Assembly: GCA_910577185.1 (NCBI GenBank)
Contig: CAJTLR010000118.1
Span: 1 to 6,545 of the forward strand
DNA: 6,545 nt
Source of the DNA: an uncultured Acetatifactor sp.
Lineage (GTDB): Bacteria; Bacillota; Clostridia; Lachnospirales; Lachnospiraceae
Reading direction: 5' to 3'
Of the stretch, positions 1-5,429 are shown one piece after another (the stretch's first letter is position 1; each line of letters opens with the position of its first letter). The notes under the pieces were generated by a model. It saw only the letters and a list, made by a program, of their open reading frames with translations, was not told the origin of the DNA and did no database searches. Made by a program: the position numbers and the translations under genes.

Positions 1-14
1 ATGTGCAGCATCGT

Positions 15-111
15 CATAGGGACTTCATAAAACGAAGCCCCTATGCGGCTGTCAGAAAGCGACAGCCGTAAACTGCCCGTATCCGGATATCGGTTCGCAG
101 ACAGACGTCTG
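15..111. other. Candidate origin of transfer (oriT), inverted-repeat cluster
   Basis: Seen: a 12-bp stem with one mismatch (15-26 with 34-45, 7-base loop) abuts a perfect 8-bp stem CGGCTGTC/GACAGCCG (46-53 with 61-68, 7-base loop). Two 10-base palindromes follow, TATCCGGATA (80-89) and CAGACGTCTG (102-111). The second hairpin runs directly into GTAAACTGCCC (68-78). From memory, IncQ plasmids RSF1010/R1162 have an inverted repeat followed by GTAAATGCGCCC with the nick before CCC, so a nick near 75/76 is a reasonable guess. The position just before a relaxase gene is typical of oriT. A conflicting reading is that some hairpins are transcription or translation controls of the relaxase. No open reading frame in 1-174 can be supported as a gene; the tail of an upstream gene may end within the first 30 bases. 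Confidence 0.5.
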
Positions 112-174
112 ATAATGACTGCTCACAAAAATCTGCGGCGGCAGAGTATCTGCCAAAAGAAAGGAAAATCGCAT

Positions 175-1872
175 ATGAGGAGAAATTCATTTATAGAAAT
201 GGCAAAACTGCATGACTTATCGGGGCGCATCACTTATATTTCAAGCCACGCCAAACAGGAGCATCTGTATGAAGTCTATACAACAGAACCGGACAGGGCA
301 TTCTGGCGGGAACTTGCCAAGTGCAATCAGGAAGAATTTGAAAAAAGCGGGACGAATGGAAAATGTATTGAGGCAAGAGAGCTGATGATTGCCCTGCCGG
401 AGAGTTTTATCAGCTATGACCATGATTATCTGCTGAAAAAAATGGTTGATGAGTTTAAGGAAAAGTACGGTGTGGAATGTTTTGCCGCGCTCCACCACAA
501 TAAACGGAAAACAAACCTGCATATCCATATGATATTTGCGGAGAGGAAGCGGTTAGACCAGCCGGAAGAAAAGACTGCCACCCGCAATATGTTCTATGAC
601 GAGCAGGGGCGTCATGTGCGGACAAAGAAGGAGATACTTGACAGTGACGGGAATATCCGCAAAGGCTGTAAAATCATCAAAAAAGGCGAAGTGTACGAGC
701 GTAAGATTTTTACCATAAAGGACAGCCGTTTCAAGCAGGAATCCTTTCTGGACGAGGCGAAAGTATTTTATACGGATCTGATCAACCAGATGGTGATTGA
801 CGATAAGGACAGGCTCAGCATATTTGATAAAAACGGTCCGTACCTTGCCACAAAGAAAGTCGGTAAAAATAATCCCAAAGCGGAGGCGATAAAAGCAGAC
901 AATGAAATCCGCATGGAATGGAACAGGGCTGTTGACCGCGCTATTGTAAGCGGCGTATCCGAAACGGAGGTTGTGGAACTGAAAAAGACAGAAATCACGG
1001 AAAAGGTAAAGGAATCTGTGGAGCAGAACGGTAACAAGCCGGAGCTGTTCAGGGCTATTGTCAGGGCGGCGATTTTATTATTAGAGTGTTTGATTATAAA
1101 AGCTATGCAAAAGGTAATGGATATAGCGGAAAAAGTTATTGATAAAGCTGTTGATGCCATAAAGGAAATACCAAAAGAAATGGAAAGTCATGCCCATGTA
1201 AAAGCTGGTTCGGCGAATCAGCAGGAAAAGAAAAAGATACCATTTTCTGTTAATCTGCGTCAAGAAACGGATATGCAGAATAAAGCAGAACAGTCACAGC
1301 AGAAAAATACTGTCGCAGTCAAAAAATCTATAATCGAACAGATAAAAGCAGAACAAAAATCTGTTCCTGCCGAAACAAATAGGTTGGAAACAGAAAGACC
1401 GCCTCAACCAAAACCTTCCATACTCGCAAGTAAATATCCCCGTCTGAAAGAGATTGACAGTAAGCTCAAAGAGCAGAATAAAGCAATTTTTGAGCGTGAG
1501 AAAAAGCGTGATAAGCTGAAAAAGGAATTATCCGAATGTACGGGTATCTTCAAGGGCGGCAGACGGAAGGAATTACAGCAGGAGATTGACAGTATCGACA
1601 ACCAGATTACCAACATGAAAAAGCGGCTTTCATCCATCGTGAAAGAATATAACTTTGACTCTGTTCAGGCATTCAATAAGGAACTGAATGCGGCAAAGAG
1701 TGAGAATCTTGAATATCAGGCAGCTCGCGCGGAGTATGACAAAATTTACGGAGAAAAAGTGAACGATATCATGAGCATAAAAGAACGGCTTAGACAGAAA
1801 CAGCACGAGGTAAAAGAAAGGGAAAGCAGACGAGAGCATCAGGCAAGGCAGAAGGATAAAGGGGCGAGGTAG
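175..1872 (+). CDS. MobA/MobL-type relaxase (mobilization nuclease)
   Basis: A 565-residue protein that should nick one strand at oriT, stay bound to the 5' end and lead it into a recipient cell. The N-terminal ~200 residues form the relaxase domain. S16-G17-R18-I19-T20-Y21-I22 carries a candidate catalytic tyrosine (Y21), followed by KQEHLY. The metal-binding motif is H108...H116-x-H118 within HHNKRKTNLHIHMIF. Residues 294-311 form a hydrophobic helix (AIVRAAILLLECLIIKAM). Residues ~420-565 are Lys/Glu-rich and predicted coiled coil. The ATG at 175 is chosen because it has AAGGAAAA at 161-168 and the protein start (MRRNSFIEMAKL) looks like family N-termini. An in-frame start at 43 would run through the inverted repeats. 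No frameshift is seen, so the gene appears intact. Exact MOB class (P or Q) is not assigned. It lies just downstream of the candidate oriT and ends 186 bases before the next gene. Confidence 0.87.
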   Translation: MRRNSFIEMAKLHDLSGRITYISSHAKQEHLYEVYTTEPDRAFWRELAKCNQEEFEKSGTNGKCIEARELMIALPESFISYDHDYLLKKMVDEFKEKYGVECFAALHHNKRKTNLHIHMIFAERKRLDQPEEKTATRNMFYDEQGRHVRTKKEILDSDGNIRKGCKIIKKGEVYERKIFTIKDSRFKQESFLDEAKVFYTDLINQMVIDDKDRLSIFDKNGPYLATKKVGKNNPKAEAIKADNEIRMEWNRAVDRAIVSGVSETEVVELKKTEITEKVKESVEQNGNKPELFRAIVRAAILLLECLIIKAMQKVMDIAEKVIDKAVDAIKEIPKEMESHAHVKAGSANQQEKKKIPFSVNLRQETDMQNKAEQSQQKNTVAVKKSIIEQIKAEQKSVPAETNRLETERPPQPKPSILASKYPRLKEIDSKLKEQNKAIFEREKKRDKLKKELSECTGIFKGGRRKELQQEIDSIDNQITNMKKRLSSIVKEYNFDSVQAFNKELNAAKSENLEYQAARAEYDKIYGEKVNDIMSIKERLRQKQHEVKERESRREHQARQKDKGAR

Positions 1873-1973
1873 CAAAGAAAAACTTGTTTTTAGTCAGGGT
1901 AAAGACCATAAAACACAGAAAAAATAATCAGAAGGGAATATTTCTTAAAAGGCATACAAAATTTGTTCGGTTA

Positions 1974-1982
1974 TGATATAAT
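1974..1982 (+). promoter_or_regulatory. Extended -10 promoter for the 2059 gene
   Basis: TGATATAAT is a perfect -10 hexamer (TATAAT, 1977-1982) with the TGn extension. No good -35 stands at 17-18 bases upstream; an extended -10 can work without one. Transcription would start near 1989, leaving a ~70-base leader. The rest of the 1873-2058 gap is AT-rich. It holds only a weak 5-bp A/T hairpin after the relaxase stop, and no riboswitch, tRNA or second gene was recognised. The next gene has a strong ribosome binding site, AGGAGGGG at 2046-2053. Confidence 0.5.
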
Positions 1983-2058
1983 TCAAATATTATGTTTATT
2001 GTGTCCGTAGGGTTTCATTTAGATTTAAAATAATTACGAAAAAATAGGAGGGGATCAA

Positions 2059-2751
2059 ATGGCAGCGTTTTTTTCAGAAGTATTGGATAAATTTTTATCT
2101 CCGGTTTTTTTAGAGAAAGTACGCAAAAAATTCCATTACGATGAAACACAAGCACGTGAATTTCAAGCAGTGGCTGAAGAAATGCTGCCATTGATGCGTG
2201 AAGAAGCCATTTGGGAGAAAAGCGTATATTCCAGTGAAAATAAGCATCAAAGTGAATCGTGCAGCGTGATATATGAACAAGTTGTTATGTCTTTAGGTAA
2301 TGGTATAGATTGTTTGCAGGAAAGATATAGCGAAAGAGAAATGTTGTCACATAGCTATATGATTGAGGTACTGGCAGGCGAACTTCTATTGCAGGGATAT
2401 GCCGCTTATAACTGCTATATTCAGAAAAATACGGATTGGCATGTTGCAAAATATCATTTTCTTGGAAGTGAGGAAAATTTTCCTTTGGAGATGCTGCCAG
2501 AGCTGTTAAAAACGCTTACGCCGCTGATTACCTGTAATTCATCTTTTTGTATGCTGCCGAAAAAGAGTGTTGCATTTATTGCAGAACTTACGCAGGATGA
2601 TAAGGTCAGGTGTAGAGGCATTTGCGTTGACTGTAGCAATCTTAATTGTTCAGGCAGAATGGCAGAAGGCAGCTTGGCATGGAAACGAGTGCCAGTCATG
2701 ACCGATATGCAGTTGACTTATGGATATGGACGAATTTTCGGATTGTTTTAA
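2059..2751 (+). CDS. Putative MetH activation domain-like protein (diverged), 230 aa
   Basis: Not firmly recognised. There is no signal peptide or membrane segment, so it is probably cytoplasmic. Residues ~75-125 are helical (VVMSLGNGIDCLQERY...). Residues 131-171 (KYHFLGSEENFPLEMLPEL, then MLPKKSV) resemble the stretch of clostridial stand-alone B12-dependent methionine synthase activation domain proteins that reads roughly R-x-SPGYGDFPL...QPE...M-P-KSV. C185-x3-C189-x2-C192-x4-C197 followed by R200 matches their usual terminal Cys cluster. In MetH this domain binds SAM for reductive methylation of oxidised cobalamin. Here the RxxPGY-like motif is replaced by KYHFLG, so SAM binding may be lost. 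The start at 2059 is supported by AGGAGGGG five bases upstream. The gene sits immediately before a cobalamin riboswitch operon but upstream of that riboswitch, with its own promoter. Alternative: an unrelated Cys-cluster protein of unknown function. Confidence 0.5.
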   Translation: MAAFFSEVLDKFLSPVFLEKVRKKFHYDETQAREFQAVAEEMLPLMREEAIWEKSVYSSENKHQSESCSVIYEQVVMSLGNGIDCLQERYSEREMLSHSYMIEVLAGELLLQGYAAYNCYIQKNTDWHVAKYHFLGSEENFPLEMLPELLKTLTPLITCNSSFCMLPKKSVAFIAELTQDDKVRCRGICVDCSNLNCSGRMAEGSLAWKRVPVMTDMQLTYGYGRIFGLF

Positions 2752-2775
2752 CAAGTTTTTGGTAACAAAAATTTG
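2752..2775 (+). terminator. A/T-rich hairpin after the 2059 gene, possible weak terminator
   Basis: CAAGTTTTTG (2752-2761) pairs with CAAAAATTTG (2766-2775) over 10 bp with one G-U pair. It is closed by a GTAA loop of GNRA type and starts immediately after the stop codon. It is poor in GC and is not followed by a run of T, so it may stabilise the mRNA 3' end rather than terminate efficiently. Some read-through into the riboswitch leader is possible. Confidence 0.4.
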
Positions 2776-2786
2776 ATTTGCAGTTA

Positions 2787-2814
2787 TTGACATTAGGAAA
2801 AAATGTGTTATACT
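2787..2814 (+). promoter_or_regulatory. Strong promoter of the riboswitch operon
   Basis: A consensus -35 TTGACA (2787-2792) and -10 TATACT (2809-2814) are separated by 16 bases, with a TGT extension (2806-2808) directly before the -10. Transcription should start near 2821, about 44 bases before the aptamer closing stem. This is a housekeeping sigma-A type promoter, implying that regulation is exercised after initiation by the riboswitch. Confidence 0.85.
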
Positions 2815-2864
2815 TTGTACAATTGAATAAATAGTATACAGGTGTCAGAACAATGTGGGAAATG

Positions 2865-3026
2865 AGCATTGGTTTTGGTGAAAAGGGAAACAGGTGCAAA
2901 TCCTGTACGAACTCGTCACCGTAATTAGGGAGTAGAAGCCGATATGTCACTGGGAATTAAATAAATCCTTTCCTGGGAAGACGGCTGATGTGATGATCTA
3001 TAAGCCGGGAGACCTGCCTGAATGCT
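2865..3026 (+). promoter_or_regulatory. Cobalamin riboswitch aptamer
   Basis: The conserved elements appear in order. GAAAAGGGAA and GGTGCAAATCC lie at 2880-2903, and GTCACCGTAATTAGGGAG at 2915-2932 stands in for the usual CCCGC-ACTGTAA-GGGAG block. CACTGGG and CCTGGGAAG lie at 2948-2980, GATGA at 2992-2996, and the B12 box AAGCCGGGAGACCTGCC at 3002-3018. AGCATT (2865-2870) pairs with AATGCT (3021-3026) as closing stem P1. The CACTGGG...CCTGGGAAG arm fits the adenosylcobalamin-responsive class I, but the ligand form is inferred. The downstream terminator (3141-3177) makes this a transcriptional off-switch for the three lipoprotein genes that follow. Confidence 0.95.
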
Positions 3027-3031
3027 GTACA

Positions 3032-3064
3032 GAAACATTTGTTTCAAACCACGAGTAACTGGTT
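3032..3064 (+). other. Tandem small hairpins in the riboswitch linker
   Basis: GAAAC/GTTTC (3032-3036 with 3041-3045, loop ATTT) and AACCA/TGGTT (3047-3051 with 3060-3064, 8-base loop) stand side by side. Flanking GTACA (3027-3031) and GTAC (3065-3068) can pair around them. TTCAAA (3043-3048) can instead pair with TTTGAA (3071-3076), so these folds compete. They probably belong to the riboswitch expression platform. Nothing else was recognised in 3077-3140 except the segment at 3114-3125 complementary to the aptamer 3' end. Confidence 0.45.
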
Positions 3065-3140
3065 GTACGTTTTGAACTTGCAGAAAGCACGATGGAAGAT
3101 TGTTTATTTTAGTGCATTTGGCAGGCTTATTTTGTGTATG

Positions 3141-3177
3141 AATCCTTTACCGTAGTTATTATGGTGGAGGATTTTTT
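3141..3177 (+). terminator. Intrinsic terminator of the cobalamin riboswitch
   Basis: AATCCTTTACCGTA (3141-3154) pairs with TATGGTGGAGGATT (3160-3173) in an unbroken 14-bp stem with three G-U pairs and a 5-base loop. A T-run (3172-3177) follows. Its place between the aptamer and the first gene, more than 50 bases before that gene's start codon, is what is expected of a termination-type expression platform. Cobalamin binding should favour it and reduce transcription of the operon. Confidence 0.85.
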
Positions 3178-3195
3178 ATATACAATAAAATAATA

Positions 3196-3228
3196 TCCCT
3201 GTAGAGCGACAGGGAAGGAAGCGAGGAG
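3196..3228 (+). promoter_or_regulatory. Small hairpin next to the ribosome binding site of the chelatase gene
   Basis: TCCCTGT (3196-3202) pairs with ACAGGGA (3209-3215) in a perfect 7-bp stem with loop AGAGCG. The ribosome binding site GAGGAG (3223-3228) lies eight bases further on, with a short 3-base spacing to the ATG; AAGGA at 3215-3219 is a second purine-rich stretch. The stem lacks a T-run, so it is not a terminator. It could protect read-through mRNA or influence ribosome loading. Confidence 0.5.
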
Positions 3229-3231
3229 AAA

Positions 3232-4467
3232 ATGAAAAAGAAATTAGTAGCTATTTTATTAACTGGTGTTATGACCTGCTCACTGGTGCTGGCAGGCTGT
3301 TCAAAAGATGCCCCGGCATCGGCGGAAAATACCGTACAGTCAGAGGAGGGAGATACAAAGAGTGCAGAATCGGAGACAGGGGATGACGTTGTTTCTGATC
3401 AGGCAGCGGCAGATGAAGTTGCAGCATTGATTGATGCAATCTATGTACAAAAGAGAACAGAAGACACTGATGCACAGTGCGCTCAGGCAAAAGCGGCATG
3501 GGATGCGCTGACGGATGCCCAGAAAGAACTGGTGGAAGGGGAAGAAGCCGATCCTGATTATTTTGGCAGGGATACAGGCGACGCTTCCAAAGACAATCCG
3601 AGAAATCAGGACGATATCGGAGAAAAGGAAATTCTGGTAGTCAGCTTCGGAACATCTTTTAATAACAGCCGTGTTGCAGATATCAAAGGCATAGAGGATG
3701 CAATACAGGCGGCAAATCCTGACTGGTCTGTAAGAAGGGCTTTTACGGCACAGATTATTATTAACCATGTGCAGGCGAGAGACGGAGAGTTCATTGACAA
3801 TATGGATCAGGCATTGGAACGCGCAGTGGCAAATGGGGTAAAGAATTTGGTAATACAGCCTACCCATCTGATGCATGGGGCGGAGTATGATGAATTGATG
3901 GAAACAGTCGAATCATACAAAGATCAGTTTGAAACAGTAAAGGTTGCAGAACCGCTTCTCGGCGAGGTCGGCAAGGATGCATCGGTTGTCAATGAGGACA
4001 AGGCGGCGGTAGCGGAAGCAATCCTTGCGGAAGCTGTGGCGGACGCAGGTTATGGGAGCATGGCAGAAGCGCAGGAGGACGGAACGGCATTTGTATTTCT
4101 GGGACATGGCACTTCTCATGCCGCAAAGGTAAGCTACAGCCAGATGCAGACTCAAATGACAGACATCGGCTGTGTCAATGCATTTATCGGAACAGTGGAA
4201 GGGGAACCGGAAGAAACATCCTGTGAAGCGGTGATAGATGCTGTGAAGCAGGCGGGCTATACAAAGGTAATCCTTCGTCCACTAATGGTTGTGGCAGGAG
4301 ACCATGCCAATAATGACATGGCAGGAGAAGATGAGGATTCATGGATTAGCATGTTCAAAGCTTCAGGATATTTTGAAAGCGTGGACGTGCAGATTGAAGG
4401 TCTTGGTTCTATTGGGGCAATCCAGCAGCTTTATGTAGAACATACGGCAGATGTAATGAAAGATTAA
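3232..4467 (+). CDS. cbiK: Surface-anchored CbiK-type sirohydrochlorin cobaltochelatase (lipoprotein)
   Basis: A 411-residue CbiK-family protein; the family inserts Co2+ into sirohydrochlorin in anaerobic cobalamin synthesis. Residues 1-22 are a lipoprotein signal peptide ending LAGC, with C23 as the lipidation site, so the protein is predicted outside the membrane. An acidic linker is followed by a short helical module (~60-105) containing AAWDALTDAQKELVEG, a style seen in Lachnospiraceae surface proteins. The chelatase domain begins at E133 (EILVVSFGTSF). Candidate metal-binding histidines are H212 in QPTHLMHGAEYD and H292 in GHGTSH, plus the conserved GDHANNDMAGEDEDSW (356-371). These match the two catalytic histidine regions of Salmonella CbiK. 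It is longer than the ~260-residue cytosolic enzymes because of the added N-terminus. It is first in the riboswitch operon, 16 bases before the next gene. Extracellular location makes a classical biosynthetic role doubtful. Desulfovibrio has a periplasmic CbiK linked to haem or metal handling, so tetrapyrrole or cobalt capture is a fair alternative. Confidence 0.9.
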   Translation: MKKKLVAILLTGVMTCSLVLAGCSKDAPASAENTVQSEEGDTKSAESETGDDVVSDQAAADEVAALIDAIYVQKRTEDTDAQCAQAKAAWDALTDAQKELVEGEEADPDYFGRDTGDASKDNPRNQDDIGEKEILVVSFGTSFNNSRVADIKGIEDAIQAANPDWSVRRAFTAQIIINHVQARDGEFIDNMDQALERAVANGVKNLVIQPTHLMHGAEYDELMETVESYKDQFETVKVAEPLLGEVGKDASVVNEDKAAVAEAILAEAVADAGYGSMAEAQEDGTAFVFLGHGTSHAAKVSYSQMQTQMTDIGCVNAFIGTVEGEPEETSCEAVIDAVKQAGYTKVILRPLMVVAGDHANNDMAGEDEDSWISMFKASGYFESVDVQIEGLGSIGAIQQLYVEHTADVMKD

Positions 4468-4483
4468 CAGGCAGGTGAGAAGC

Positions 4484-5410
4484 ATGAAGAAGAATATAAT
4501 AATTGCTATTGCGCTTCTCTCTGTCACGTTGTCTGGGGGTTGTGGAAATAACAATAATGCGCAGGAATCAGATTCTGCGGTAGATGTTACTGTAGAAGAG
4601 GATACAGAGGAATCATCAGAAATTGTAACGGAAACATTGCCTGAAGAACCAACGGAGGAAGAACCTGAAAGTGATGAAACAGATAAGCAGAATCAGGATA
4701 CAGCAGAGTTGGCAGATGGGATTTATACAGCAGAGTTTACGACAGACAGCAGTATGTTTCGTGTCAATGAAACCTGCGAGGGCAAGGGAACGCTGACAGT
4801 AGAGAACGGGGAAATGACAATACATATTACCCTTGGTTCAAAAAAGATTTTAAATCTTTATCCCGGACTGGCTGAAGATGCATCGGAAGAAGGCACAGAG
4901 CTGCTTTTACCGACAGAAGATACAGTCACATACAGTGACGGTATGACAGAAGAAGTTTATGGTTTTGATGTGCCTGTTCCCATGCTGGAGACCGAATTTG
5001 ATCTGGCGCTTATTGGGACAAAGGGAAAATGGTACGATCATAAGGTCAGCGTCTCCAATCCGGTTCCGCTTGAGAATGATGAAGTATCTTTGGAAGATGG
5101 TACATATAGCATGGGAATTACCTTTGCAGGCGGAAGCGGAAAGGCAGAAATTTTGTCTCCCGTATCGGTAACCGTGGCAGGCGGAAAAGCGATGGCAACC
5201 GTACAGTGGAACAGCCCTAATTATGATTATATGATAGTGAATGGAGAAAAATATCTGCCGGTAAATACGGAAGGCGATTCTATATTTGAGATTCCTGTTC
5301 TTATATTTGATGAACCAATGGATATTATCGGCGACACTGTGGCGATGAGTAAACCTCATGAAATAGAATATACACTCACTTTCCATTTAGATACAGCGGT
5401 CAAAGAATAA
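4484..5410 (+). CDS. Lipoprotein with two tandem NEAT-like beta domains
   Basis: A 308-residue lipoprotein with signal peptide MKKNIIIAIALLSVTLSGGC and predicted lipidated C20; the lipobox is slightly atypical (SGGC). Residues ~21-75 are a very acidic, probably disordered spacer. Two repeats follow, each opening with a DG-x-Y motif: domain 1 about 77-193 (ADGIYTAEF...VSVSNP) and domain 2 about 204-303 (EDGTYSMGI...). Domain 2 carries YDYMIVNGEKYLPV (Y247, Y249), reminiscent of the Y-x-x-x-Y region with which NEAT domains coordinate haem. NEAT identity is a judgement from pattern only. The ATG at 4484 is chosen over the in-frame GTG at 4475, because AGGTGA (4473-4478) is the ribosome binding site and overlaps that GTG. 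Placed between a surface chelatase and an ABC binding protein under a B12 riboswitch, it probably binds a tetrapyrrole, perhaps a corrinoid, at the cell surface and relays it. Confidence 0.7.
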   Translation: MKKNIIIAIALLSVTLSGGCGNNNNAQESDSAVDVTVEEDTEESSEIVTETLPEEPTEEEPESDETDKQNQDTAELADGIYTAEFTTDSSMFRVNETCEGKGTLTVENGEMTIHITLGSKKILNLYPGLAEDASEEGTELLLPTEDTVTYSDGMTEEVYGFDVPVPMLETEFDLALIGTKGKWYDHKVSVSNPVPLENDEVSLEDGTYSMGITFAGGSGKAEILSPVSVTVAGGKAMATVQWNSPNYDYMIVNGEKYLPVNTEGDSIFEIPVLIFDEPMDIIGDTVAMSKPHEIEYTLTFHLDTAVKE

Positions 5411-5429
5411 GAAAAAAATGGGGAATAAG

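Noticed and set aside
3..71. Open frame entering from the left edge and ending at 69-71
   Set aside because: It crosses both oriT-like hairpins and has arginine-rich low-information content, so it does not support an upstream gene tail. Other frames stop at 19 and 30, so an upstream gene may end there but cannot be identified.
43..174. N-terminal extension of the relaxase frame to an ATG at 43 or 115
   Set aside because: It runs through the inverted-repeat cluster, has no convincing ribosome binding site, and the encoded residues look non-homologous. The ATG at 175 has AAGGAAAA at a workable distance and a family-like start.
1878..1891. AAAAACTTGTTTTT after the relaxase stop as a terminator
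   Set aside because: Only a 5-bp A/T stem with a 4-base loop and no GC content; too weak to call.
2815..2822. TTGTACAA palindrome at the operon transcription start as an operator
   Set aside because: An 8-base palindrome in AT-rich DNA is easily chance, and regulation is already explained by the riboswitch.
3340..3876. Long antisense open frame (178 codons) within the chelatase gene
   Set aside because: The translation is Cys/Ile-rich with no recognisable domain and lies opposite a clear CbiK homologue. It is a shadow of the real gene, as are the other minus-strand frames in the window.
4475..4483. GTG start for the NEAT-like lipoprotein
   Set aside because: The GTG is part of the AGGTGA ribosome binding site for the ATG at 4484, which gives a normal MKKN lipoprotein signal peptide.
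5418..5429. Upstream ATG for the substrate-binding lipoprotein
   Set aside because: It is preceded only by A-rich sequence, while the ATG at 5430 has GGGGAA at proper spacing and still gives a complete signal peptide.
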